A DNA stretch of 64,000 nt from JAAELZ01 sp965237485 (lineage in GTDB: Bacteria > Pseudomonadota > Gammaproteobacteria > Arenicellales > Poriferihabitantaceae), in contig CBDEFQ010000003.1 in the NCBI GenBank assembly GCA_965237485.1, positions 1 to 64,000 on the forward strand, given 5' to 3'. The notes under the pieces are model-generated. The model worked only from the letters and a program-made list of their open reading frames with translations, ran no database searches and was not told where the DNA came from. The number at the start of each line of letters is the position of its first letter. Position 1 is the first letter of the stretch. Below, piece after piece: positions 27,831-35,702 of the stretch. The position numbers and the translations under genes are program-made.

Positions 27831-28357
27831 CCCTAAAGAAATACTATTGGAAGTACTCAGCAATCATGGTGATGCAAACAAGTGGAATGAAGCCACTTTT
27901 GAGCATATAAAGCGGGTATCCAATACTAAAGTAGGTGAAGTTGGGCAAGACTTTGTTGAAAAGCTCTGTGCTGACCTTGGTTATGAGTGTATTTTCCCAC
28001 TCAATAAAAAAAGGTGTTCGTGCAAAACAAAATCCTTGGGATATTCAGATCAATGGTGTTCAACTTGAACTTAAGACAGCTACAGAAGATGTGAGCGGTT
28101 CGTTTCAATTCAATCACATTAAATATCATAGGCCGTATCATGGGGTTATGTGCATAGGCGTTGCTCCACATGAAATATTTTTCAATGTCTGGTCGAAAGC
28201 AGATATTTCAACAGGCGCGGCAGGGACATTGGTATCAATGGAGAAAAATGCTAATGCTAGTTATAAGCTAACTAAAAAGCCTAAAGGTCTACACCCTATT
28301 GACGATTTCGATAGGAAATTGAGAGTTTTTTTGGCTAGCTTTGTAAACCAAGAGTGA
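27823..28357 (+). pseudogene. PD-(D/E)XK-like restriction endonuclease, frame broken at an A7 tract
   Basis: ATG 27823 opens a frame that ends early at 28068; from 28013 the next frame is open to 28357. Removing one A from the seven-A run at 28006-28012 joins them into about 177 aa. The joined protein has WDIQINGVQLELKTA, a D-x(n)-ELK core of PD-(D/E)XK nucleases, preceded by a helical GQDFVEKLCADLGY segment. It overlaps the methyltransferase by 8 bp. I infer the cognate nuclease. The break may be a real mutation, a slippage switch or a homopolymer error. Confidence 0.65.
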
Positions 28358-28368
28358 GCAAGCTGCCC

Positions 28369-28512
28369 ATGAAACAACCAACAAAAAAGCAGCTTGAGAA
28401 AGCAGTTAAAACCACTCTATTCAGCATCCCCGAAAAGAAGGCTGAATACCAGAACAAGAAGCCGACCAAAGAGCAGCTAAATCAAAAATTTAAACTTGAG
28501 AAGCGCAGGTAA
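28369..28512 (+). CDS. Small basic ORF at the 3' end of the IS1595 element, function unknown
   Basis: 47 aa from ATG 28369, 11 bp after the nuclease frame. Very Lys-rich with an internal imperfect repeat (KQPTKKQLEKAVKT and KKPTKEQLNQKFKL). It ends 13 bp before the right inverted repeat. It could be a small DNA-binding protein or simply noncoding. Low certainty that it is expressed. Confidence 0.35.
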   Translation: MKQPTKKQLEKAVKTTLFSIPEKKAEYQNKKPTKEQLNQKFKLEKRR

Positions 28513-29393
28513 TAAAACTGGCCCCACGGATTTATGTATATAATTCCCTTTTAATTGATCGGTTTGCTCAAAGTCGGGTAAGTTGATCAACTGATCTTCA
28601 CCACTGACTAAAACTTCAGAATGCTGCCCGTCTTTATCTTCAAGCAAACCTTGTGCCATCTCAACTGCGGTCTGCATAGCTTGGTGCATCGAGCTTGAGT
28701 CCATTTTCATTTTATCGAGTAAATCAAGGCGGACTTCCGACATTGATCTTCTAGCATAAGCGTCATTGAAATAATTTGCCGCTTGAACCAACTCAGAATC
28801 AGAGTAATCTTGTTCGACCTTAATCACTTTATTTTCTACCAAACCATCTTCGTAACCAATATAGCGAGGATTCGCTGATGGCTTAGGCGCAGAAACTCTA
28901 TTTGCTTAAAATGGCTGTATTCGCTGTTGGGCATCGACACCACGCCCGCGAATGACGTCAGCTTCGATAATATCTTTGATGCGTTTTAAATCAGTTCTTT
29001 AGGATCATTATATTGTCCCAACACTTGTTGAATTTGATTGCTGGCAGCGGCTTCAAGTGGCTGGCTGTTTAACATACTGTTGATGTAAACCCTATAACCT
29101 GCGCAAGTGGGAATACGCCCCGCTGAAGTATGCGGTGCGCGAATGAGTCCAATCTGTTCCAAATCTGCCCTCACATTGCGCACCGTTGCTGAGCTCACTT
29201 GCAACTCCTGTGATTTTGCTAAGGTGGTTGAGCCAACCGGTGTGCCTGACTCAACATAATGCCGAATCAATTGATTGAGCACGGTACCAGCACGATCAGA
29301 GATATTATTTAAGTTATCAACCAAAGTGTTCAATATACGCAGTTTGCTTTGAAGGTTATAATACCAAAGTGTCTAAGAATCTGCTTGCTCTGA

Positions 29394-30254
29394 ATGGATA
29401 AAAAAACGGTTGGCCTGTTTGGCAAATATGCCTCAAATAGTGTTGAAGTGTCATTACTTAAGGTAAAGGCGCTTCTTGAAGGCTATGGGGAAACTGTTTT
29501 GATGGGCGATAGCACTTCATCTGATCTCACGGACCTACAACTACTTGCCACACCTGAAGATTACAAGAGCTTGGACTATGCCGTGGTGGTGGGTGGTGAC
29601 GGTACTTTATTGCACGCAGCGCGCGCATTAGCACCTTACTCGGTACCAGTTGTTGGAATCAATTTGGGAAGGCTTGGTTTTCTCACTGACATTCCTGCAG
29701 ACGAAATTGAAGAGGGTATCAAAGCGATTCGTGAAGGCAATTTTAGCCTCGAAAACCGCACTATGTTGCAAACCGAAGTGATTAACGATGGTAAAACATC
29801 GAGCCAATACACTTCACTTAATGATGTCGTAATTAGCAAGGGTGGCACCGGACGCTTAATAGAAGTAGATATTCACGTCAACGGCATGTTTGTATCTCGC
29901 ACCCGTAGCGACGGCATGATCATTGCAACACCCACTGGATCAACCGCTTATGCACTATCGGCTGGAGGCCCAATTGTCGAACCAACCCTGCGCGTATTGA
30001 CCATTGTTCCAATCAGCCCTCACACATTGAGCCACCGCCCTATTATCATTAATCAAAATAGTGTGATAGATATATCCCTAGTGGATATGGAAGACAACCT
30101 AGCCACTATGACCACCGACGGGATCGTCCATCGTCGCCTGCAGCATGACGACACAATCCGCATACAAAATGCGGAAGTAGAGTTACAGCTTATGCGCATC
30201 CATAACCACAGCCACTTTGAAGCTCTGCGCTCAAAACTGGGCTGGTCATATTAG
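29394..30254 (+). CDS. nadK: NAD kinase
   Basis: 286 aa. The GGDGT signature is at residues 67-71 (VVVGGDGTLLHAAR). The second conserved block is SDGMIIATPTGSTAYALSAGGPIV, which binds NAD and phosphate donor. It phosphorylates NAD to NADP. Divergent from hrcA and followed 16 bp later by recN, a common gammaproteobacterial arrangement. Confidence 0.96.
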   Translation: MDKKTVGLFGKYASNSVEVSLLKVKALLEGYGETVLMGDSTSSDLTDLQLLATPEDYKSLDYAVVVGGDGTLLHAARALAPYSVPVVGINLGRLGFLTDIPADEIEEGIKAIREGNFSLENRTMLQTEVINDGKTSSQYTSLNDVVISKGGTGRLIEVDIHVNGMFVSRTRSDGMIIATPTGSTAYALSAGGPIVEPTLRVLTIVPISPHTLSHRPIIINQNSVIDISLVDMEDNLATMTTDGIVHRRLQHDDTIRIQNAEVELQLMRIHNHSHFEALRSKLGWSY

Positions 30255-30270
30255 ACTCAATTAGCTGACG

Positions 30271-31941
30271 GTGCTTGACTGGATAGATATCAAAGACTTC
30301 GCTATTGCCAAGCACGTTGAACTGGATTTTGATGCTGGGCTTAGTGTTATAACCGGTGAAACTGGAGCGGGAAAATCGATCTTTATTAACGCATTGAGCG
30401 TTGTTTTAGGCAATCGTGCTGATAGCGCGATGGTGCGCCACGGCCAAACTAAGGCTGAAATACAGGCTAGGTTTAGTTTGCCGGAGGGGCACAAGGCGAT
30501 TGAGTGGCTAAATCAACAAGAACTGTTAGATGACGATCAATGCATCTTAAGGCGCGTGCTGCACACAGATAAAAGCAGTAAAGCCTTTGTCAATGGCCGA
30601 GCTGTTTCTGCCTCGCAAATGAAACAACTGGGGAGTATGTTGGTAGATATTCATGGTCAACACGAACACCAATCTCTGCTCAAACCACAAGCCCAGCAAG
30701 AGTTACTGGATCAATACGGGAACTGCACTCAAACTGCTGCTGAACTTAGGGGTGAATATAAAGCCCTAAATCAAGCGCAAGAGGAGTTAGCCGATATTAC
30801 AAGGCAGGAGACAGATCTTCGTGACCGCTTGGAATTGGTTAACTTTCAATTGCAAGAGCTACAAAGCTTTGCACCTGAAGAAAACGAATGGCCTGCGCTA
30901 GAAAGTGACCATAAGTGCTTGCACCATCTAGCCCAAGTGCAGCATGCCGGACGAGCGGCTAAGGGACTATTGTCAGGTAACAATGCTGAAGAGAGCAGTG
31001 CAACTGACAAGGTAGCCAACGCACGGCATCAATTGGACTCTATTGTTGACTATGTTCCCGAACTAAAAGATGTTATTAGCACTTTGGCAGAAACGGAAAT
31101 TTTACTCAATGATAGCGTTAGCAATTTGGACCGCTTATTAAATAACTCTGAACTAGATGAGCAAACATTAGCTGCCGTTGAAGCACGTTTTTCTGAATTT
31201 CATGTGCTAGCGCGCAAATACCAAACTTCTCCAGAAAAGTTATCCGACACGCTGACTAAATTGCAGGAGACTCAACGAGCTTTATCTAACCCTGAAGCTG
31301 AAAAAACACTGTTGATAGCGAAGATCCAGGCCCATACAGAGAAATACCATAAAATCGCGAAGCGACTAACTAGCCAGCGCGAAAAAGCCGCAGAAAAGCT
31401 GTCGAAGAGCGTGACCAATTCGATGCAACACCTGGGTTTAAAAGGTGGCAGTTTTCATATTAAATTAGTATTGGTAGCCTCAGAAAATGGCTCAGCACAC
31501 GGAAATGAATCCGTGTCGTTTGAAGTAGTCACCAATCCAGGTTTCCCCGCTCAAAGCTTGGCGCGGGTTGCGTCTGGCGGCGAACTATCGAGAATATCGT
31601 TGGCCATTCAAGTGTTACTTGCAGAGAACAAAACCAGTTCGAGCATGGTATTTGACGAAGTTGACGTGGGGGTTGGCGGGCAAACTGCTGCAATCGTAGG
31701 TAAATTATTAAGTGAATTGGCAGCGCATAGTCAAATATTATGCATCACCCATCTTGCGCAAGTTGCTGCTCACGGGCACGCGCATTACAAAGTGCAGAAA
31801 AATAATGATGACGAAACCAATACTCAGATACAAGCACTCGACCAAAATGATAGAGTTGTCGAAATTGCACGCATGGTCGGCGGAGAACAATTGACTGATG
31901 AATCCATGGCCCACGCAAAGAGCTTATTAAAGCAAGCTTAA
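30271..31941 (+). CDS. recN: DNA repair protein RecN
   Basis: 556 aa from GTG 30271 (MLDWIDIKDFAIAKHVEL matches the family start). Walker A GETGAGKS is at residues 29-36. Long coiled-coil arms run from about 155 to 370. The ABC signature (RVASGGELSRISLAIQVLL) and Walker B (MVFDEVDVGVGG) lie near the C-terminus. An SMC-like ATPase that tethers DNA ends in double-strand break repair. Full length; ends directly against the GNAT gene. Confidence 0.95.
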   Translation: MLDWIDIKDFAIAKHVELDFDAGLSVITGETGAGKSIFINALSVVLGNRADSAMVRHGQTKAEIQARFSLPEGHKAIEWLNQQELLDDDQCILRRVLHTDKSSKAFVNGRAVSASQMKQLGSMLVDIHGQHEHQSLLKPQAQQELLDQYGNCTQTAAELRGEYKALNQAQEELADITRQETDLRDRLELVNFQLQELQSFAPEENEWPALESDHKCLHHLAQVQHAGRAAKGLLSGNNAEESSATDKVANARHQLDSIVDYVPELKDVISTLAETEILLNDSVSNLDRLLNNSELDEQTLAAVEARFSEFHVLARKYQTSPEKLSDTLTKLQETQRALSNPEAEKTLLIAKIQAHTEKYHKIAKRLTSQREKAAEKLSKSVTNSMQHLGLKGGSFHIKLVLVASENGSAHGNESVSFEVVTNPGFPAQSLARVASGGELSRISLAIQVLLAENKTSSSMVFDEVDVGVGGQTAAIVGKLLSELAAHSQILCITHLAQVAAHGHAHYKVQKNNDDETNTQIQALDQNDRVVEIARMVGGEQLTDESMAHAKSLLKQA

Positions 31942-32415
31942 ATGAACTTTAGTATACGACCAGCGCTCGCGAGCGACGCAAAAGGCATCCACACCCTGTT
32001 ACTTAAATACAGTCAACAGGAAGTGCTTTTACCGCGACCGTTAAGTGAAATTTACGCCCTTATTCCGCAGTTCTTCATCGCCGAAGTGGATGATAAGCTC
32101 GTTGGTTGCAGTGCTCTCGAAGTGTTCACCTCTGAATTAGGCGAGGTCAGAAGCCTTGCTGTTGACCCGCAATACAAAGGCTACAAAATTGGTGAGGGCT
32201 TGCTAACGGAGGTTGAAGGCTATGCAAAGAACATTGGCTTATCTAAAATAATGGCCTTAACGTATGTTGATAAGTTCTTCCACAAATTCGGTTATAAAAC
32301 CGTTATGATGACACAATTACCTGAAAAAGTTTGGGGCGTATGTGTAAAATGCCCGAAGTTCAATAATTGCGATGAAGTCGCCGTGTTAAAACGCTTACCT
32401 CAGTCTAACCTATGA
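31942..32415 (+). CDS. GNAT-family N-acetyltransferase (ArgA-like)
   Basis: 157 aa. The acetyl-CoA motif A is EVRSLAVDPQYKGYKIGEGLL (residues about 69-89). C-terminal VCVKCPKFNNCDEVAVLKRL has two CxxC/C residues seen in ArgA-related acetyltransferases, and the placement between recN and bamE is compact (ATG follows the recN stop; 4-bp overlap with bamE). It might make N-acetylglutamate or acetylate another amine; the substrate is not fixed by the sequence. Confidence 0.8.
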   Translation: MNFSIRPALASDAKGIHTLLLKYSQQEVLLPRPLSEIYALIPQFFIAEVDDKLVGCSALEVFTSELGEVRSLAVDPQYKGYKIGEGLLTEVEGYAKNIGLSKIMALTYVDKFFHKFGYKTVMMTQLPEKVWGVCVKCPKFNNCDEVAVLKRLPQSNL

Positions 32416-32702
32416 AATTTTTTGTTATTGGTGTTTTGTTATTGATATCAACCGGCTGCATCTACAAAACAGATGTTCATCAAGGAAATGTCATTAGCAA
32501 TGAAAGCCTAGAAAAACTTGAAACGGGTATGACGCAAGACCAAGTGCTTTCCTTATTAGGCTCACCGCTTATAACGGACGCCTTTCATAGCAATCGCTGG
32601 GATTATTATAGTTATTCTAAAACTGGCAAAAAACGCCTGGTAGATCAGAAGCTGGTCACGCTAAACTTTTCTGATGGGCTGCTCACATCGATAGCAAGAT
32701 AA
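32412..32702 (+). CDS. bamE: Outer membrane protein assembly factor BamE
   Basis: 96 aa lipoprotein. Lipobox ISTGC at residues 12-16, then the SmpA/OmlA domain: NVISNESLEKLETGMTQDQV, LLGSPLITDAFHSNRWDYYY-like and VTLNFSDGLLTSI. Subunit of the BAM complex that inserts beta-barrel proteins. Genomic position next to recN agrees. A strong terminator follows at 32726-32753. Confidence 0.92.
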   Translation: MKFFVIGVLLLISTGCIYKTDVHQGNVISNESLEKLETGMTQDQVLSLLGSPLITDAFHSNRWDYYSYSKTGKKRLVDQKLVTLNFSDGLLTSIAR

Positions 32703-32725
32703 GTAAAAAAGTGGTTTTGAGCGAC

Positions 32726-32753
32726 AAAAAAGCCGGCGAGAAGCCGGCTTTTT
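32726..32753 (+). terminator. Rho-independent terminator of bamE
   Basis: AAAAAGCCGGC and GCCGGCTTTTT form a perfect 11-bp stem with a short GAGAA loop, ending in five T. Because the arms carry A and T runs it may also end transcription from the other side. Confidence 0.9.
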
Positions 32754-32784
32754 CGTTAGCGTAGTGCTGTCGAATCAACCTTAG

Positions 32785-32935
32785 TCAATAACTTCGTAAC
32801 CTTCTGAAAAAGTCACTCCAGCTAGGCTTCTCTACCGGTTCTTCTGCCATTCCTGGGGTTTCCGCTAAACGGCCTCCGCTTCTTCAGCTATTTCGACTTC
32901 TTCAATAACTTTCGCGTCAACAATTACTATCTCTT
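32785..32935 (-). pseudogene. 3' end of an unidentified acidic protein, truncated by an IS
   Basis: On the minus strand a very acidic stretch (FEEEIVIVDAKVIEEVEIAEE) is followed, after a frame change near 32870, by GMAEEPVEKPSWSDFFRRLR and a stop at 32787-32785. The upstream part is replaced by the rve-type IS remnant from about 32936. I do not recognise the gene. The shared terminator at 32726-32753 lies just after it, which supports a real gene end. Confidence 0.35.
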
Positions 32936-33000
32936 CTTCAAAACTAGCGGTAAAGGAAAACAGGCCGGAACCTATCCATATTCCAACATAATGATTCCTT

Positions 33001-34203
33001 GAGAGCGCAGCGTAACTCACGATTTTAGTTTGATATTTTCGAAGCACTCATTTTTTGAGCTATATTTGCCCAGTTTCGCGTATTCGATCATCATTTAGTC
33101 ACTATTTTATCAATTCGAGCACCTAAGCCATATTAAAGGCACAACTATCCAGCATAGTGCCAATCAGGCAAGCCATACAAGCTTAAGAACTTAGCACCTT
33201 TACGGATATTCGCTGCCATCGCCGCTAGGCCGTAAACAGTCTGGTTCTTCGCTAGCCCCATGAACCGAGTGCGAGCTAAACCATAATGCTGCTTGTAAGT
33301 CGCAAAGAGCCGTTCGCCACCTGCTCGCGTTACCGCAATAACTGCATTACGGGTACGGTCTGCATCTGACAACGGATTACCTCGATAGCCCTTGCGTTGA
33401 ACCTGATCATCAATTCCAAGTTGCTCCAGTTTATCTCGCGTCTCCTCAGAACTATACGCCGCATCAGCATATAGGGCAGTCTCATCGCCCAACAGCAATT
33501 CATCGCGCAGTTGGCTGTCATGAACATGCCCTGGCGTCACATTCTGGTGCTGAACAAACCCATCCTCATCAACTCCCGTATGCACTGAGTAGCCATAGGT
33601 AGACTTCTTTCGACCTCGGCTGTCATTTTTGACATGCCAGCTCGCTTCAGGGTCTCGCTTAGGCGTCCCGTCTTTGCCGTTACCATTTCCAGAACGAGCC
33701 GCTTCTATAGGTGTTGCATCTATAATGTTGATGCGCCCCTTGCTCATAATAACGTTCTTCGCTTCAAGTTGACGATTGATCTCACCTAGCAAGCGGTCCC
33801 ACAGTTCGTGCTCCATTAACTGGTTACGAAAGCGCCCAAGGGTCGAAGCTTCAGGTACATCGCCGCCTAACTCAAAGCGGCAAAACTTACGAAACAATAA
33901 ATCTCTAAATAAGCACTGTGCTAACTCCCTATCCGACAGTTCATACCAAATTCCCAGCATCAAGCTGCGGAACAAACTAAGTAATGGATAACTAGGGCGG
34001 CCAGTAGTGCCAGCATAAATAGATGAAAGCAGTGTCTCTATTTCGCTCCAATCTAATAGTGCTTCTGTATCATCAAGACTATGCAGAATTGGATGATCCA
34101 AATCTGATCTTGATACTAATAAATCTCGTTGGGTGGCGAATGGTTTTTGCATGCCTAATTTTAACAAATTATGTAGATACTCGATGAGTTATGCTGCACT
34201 CTC
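33001..34203 (-). mobile_element. IS5-type element (type b), copy A
   Basis: 1203 bp with imperfect 19-bp inverted ends (GAGAGTGCAGCATAACTCA against GAGAGCGCAGCGTAACTCA) and a 5-bp duplication TCCTT on both sides. Nearly identical copies of the same length: 50887-52089 and 62584-63786, both in the opposite orientation. Confidence 0.92.
33145..34152 (-). CDS. IS5-family transposase (type b)
   Basis: 335 aa from ATG 34152 (a TTG five codons upstream gives 340). The DUF772 N-terminal domain (FRSLMLGIWYELSDRELAQC, EASTLGRFRNQL) precedes the DDE core: NIIDATPIEAARSG (first Asp), LYADAAYSSEETRD (second Asp) and GGERLFATYKQHYGLARTRF with the Glu. Intact and nearly identical to the two other copies, so recent and probably active. 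Confidence 0.92.
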   Translation of the reverse strand: MQKPFATQRDLLVSRSDLDHPILHSLDDTEALLDWSEIETLLSSIYAGTTGRPSYPLLSLFRSLMLGIWYELSDRELAQCLFRDLLFRKFCRFELGGDVPEASTLGRFRNQLMEHELWDRLLGEINRQLEAKNVIMSKGRINIIDATPIEAARSGNGNGKDGTPKRDPEASWHVKNDSRGRKKSTYGYSVHTGVDEDGFVQHQNVTPGHVHDSQLRDELLLGDETALYADAAYSSEETRDKLEQLGIDDQVQRKGYRGNPLSDADRTRNAVIAVTRAGGERLFATYKQHYGLARTRFMGLAKNQTVYGLAAMAANIRKGAKFLSLYGLPDWHYAG

Positions 34204-34405
34204 TCCTTATGAAAAACTTAAATCATTGCCTAATGCCAATGTATTTCTCAAGGCTCAAATCTCGTTTTCACTGCTCGACGATATTGTTTATAAAATAAGC
34301 GATGACGATGCTACAAAACAACTTAACCAAGAAAAATCTAAACGCTATAAAGAACTCGGCAGCAAGCTACCGAGTTTTAGAGTAATCCCAACTGACGACT
34401 CATAG

Positions 34406-34858
34406 ATTCATGTTCATCCAACTCCAAAAGTTGATTCTGTACATAAACCCGCATCGTATCTTCATTCGCGTTTCCTATCGTTTCGACAAAACAGCTCTAA
34501 GACCGCAACTACCTCCCCAAAAATATCACTTATTAATCTCCGGATAAAGCCTAAAAAATCTCGAGTCGATAAACATGATGCGCATTTCTTTGAATATCCA
34601 TAAGCGAAACAGCCAAAATGGGATAAATCCCATTTTAAGCTATTCAGCTCGGGGGCAAGCCCCCGAGATTTTCGCTAATCGAGTTAAAACCACCTTATGA
34701 ACAGAACTGGTAAATCACTTTCTCGATATCATTTCAGTATTGGAATAGACTCGGAGAAATATACCATTGTCTAGAAAATTAGCCTGTAGAAAATAACAAA
34801 ATGTATCAATTCTCCATCAACCTACATTTATCAAACTTCATCAAACTTAACTAAAATT
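34406..34858. other. Gene-free stretch with two tandem hairpins
   Basis: No convincing gene. Two perfect hairpins lie close together: AAAATGGGAT/ATCCCATTTT at 34615-34636 and CTCGGGGGC/GCCCCCGAG at 34648-34667, the second followed by ATTTT. The rve-type IS right-end remnant is at about 34720-34747. Short direct repeats (ATCAAACTT) precede hinT at 34835-34853. A minus-strand run around 34410-34490 (MRVYVQNQLLELDEHESMS) looks protein-like but is too short to place. Confidence 0.5.
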
Positions 34859-35209
34859 ATGGCCCAAGACTTACTGTTTACCAAAATTATTAACGGCGAT
34901 CTGCCTGCAGATATTGTGTTTAGCAATGAGCGCGTAACTGCTTTTAGAGACGTTCATCCGCAAGCACCTACGCACATTTTGATCATTCCCAATAAACGAA
35001 TTCCAACAGTCAATGATATTGAAAAAGAGGACGAAGCAGTAATCGGCGAATTATTCAGCGTCGCTAAACGATTGGCTAAGCAAGAAGGTTTGAGTGAGGA
35101 TGGATTTCGACTAATTGTTAATTGTAATCAACACGGCGGGCAAGAAGTTTACCACCTGCATATGCACTTATTAGGGGGCAAGCCGTTGGGTCCAATGCTT
35201 AGCGCTTGA
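34859..35209 (+). CDS. hinT: HIT-family purine nucleoside phosphoramidase HinT
   Basis: 116 aa. The histidine triad is YHLHMHLLGG near the C-terminus (HxHxH), preceded by DVHPQAPTHILIIPNKR and GFRLIVNCNQHGGQEVYH, all typical of HinT/PKCI. It hydrolyses AMP-lysine-type phosphoramidates. It converges on greA, one base apart, with no terminator visible between. Confidence 0.93.
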   Translation: MAQDLLFTKIINGDLPADIVFSNERVTAFRDVHPQAPTHILIIPNKRIPTVNDIEKEDEAVIGELFSVAKRLAKQEGLSEDGFRLIVNCNQHGGQEVYHLHMHLLGGKPLGPMLSA

Positions 35210-35210
35210 G

Positions 35211-35696
35211 CTAGGCCTTTTCGTAGCGTACATCAACCACTTCAAATTGACGTAATCCACCCGGTGCTTGAAACTTAACTTCATCGTCAACTTCTTTTCC
35301 GATTAATGCGCGCGCAATGGGTGAATTAACTGATATTTTACCTTGTTCCACATTGCTTTCTAAATCACCAACAATTTGGTAGGTCACTTCTTCTTCCGAC
35401 TCAATATCAAATAACACAACATAAGCCCCAAATATTACTTTGCCTTGCACTGCAGTTTTTGACGCATCGATAACTTCCGCAACCGATAGCTTGGACTCCA
35501 ACTCCTTAATTCTGCCTTCGATAAAAGAGTGTTGCTCCCTAGCCGCATGATATTCAGCATTTTCAGATAAATCACCGTGAGTGCGGGCTTCAGCCACAGC
35601 AGTCACGATATTAGGGCGTTCAACGCTCTTTAAATTCTTTAACTCGGCTCGCAAAGCGACTTCACCACTTGGAGTTAATAGAATACGTTCGACCAT
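35211..35696 (-). CDS. greA: Transcription elongation factor GreA
   Basis: 161 aa. The N-terminal antiparallel coiled coil carries the tip acidic residues in GDLSENAEYHAAREQ, and the C-terminal FKBP-like domain has VNSPIARALIGKEVDDEV. It rescues backtracked RNA polymerase by stimulating transcript cleavage. Placed 6 bp after carB on the same strand, a typical carAB-greA order. Confidence 0.95.
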   Translation of the reverse strand: MVERILLTPSGEVALRAELKNLKSVERPNIVTAVAEARTHGDLSENAEYHAAREQHSFIEGRIKELESKLSVAEVIDASKTAVQGKVIFGAYVVLFDIESEEEVTYQIVGDLESNVEQGKISVNSPIARALIGKEVDDEVKFQAPGGLRQFEVVDVRYEKA

Positions 35697-35702
35697 GATA
35701 AT

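Larger units (their letters stand above)
25865..28548 (+). mobile_element. IS1595-family element with passenger restriction-modification-like genes
   Basis: 2684 bp. Perfect 24-bp inverted ends starting GGGAATTATATACATAAATC, with an 8-bp target duplication TTTTAATT at 25857-25864 and 28549-28556. Both are typical of IS1595. Inside are the ISXO2-type transposase and, in tight overlapping order, a DNA methyltransferase, a PD-(D/E)XK-like nuclease and a 47-aa ORF. IS1595 members with passenger genes are known; the whole unit here is delimited unambiguously by the TSD. Confidence 0.92.
25590..29333 (-). pseudogene. hrcA: Heat-inducible repressor HrcA, multiply inactivated
   Basis: Minus-strand remains in order: N-terminal winged helix (29333-28986; LNQLIRHYVESGTPVGSTTLAKS, TVRNVRADLEQIGLI), a middle part down to 28549 (VSMPNSEYSHFKQIEFL, then VSGEDQLINLPDFEQTDQLK), and the C-terminus 25864-25590 (VSIYIGEESGYEAL, VGVLGVVGPTRMPYEQV). 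Lesions seen: an in-frame TAA where the first segment ends (about 28986), a one-base frameshift near 28850, and a 2684-bp IS1595-type element with TSD TTTTAATT. HrcA normally represses dnaK/groE through CIRCE. Position upstream of grpE-dnaK-dnaJ is the expected one. Confidence 0.85.
32936..34750 (+). pseudogene. Remnant of the rve-type transposase, interrupted by an IS5-type copy
   Basis: Bases 32936-33000 and 34204-34405 align, in order and frame, with the C-terminal part of the transposase at 61444-62475 (here PYEKLKSLPNANVFLKAQISF, DDIVYKISDDDATKQLN). A right-end-like sequence (TATCATTTCAGTATTGGAATAG, compare 62489-62512) occurs at 34720-34747. The catalytic part is missing. The IS5-type insertion at 33001-34203 (TSD TCCTT) came later, as its flanks rejoin the frame when removed. 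A dead element. Confidence 0.75.
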
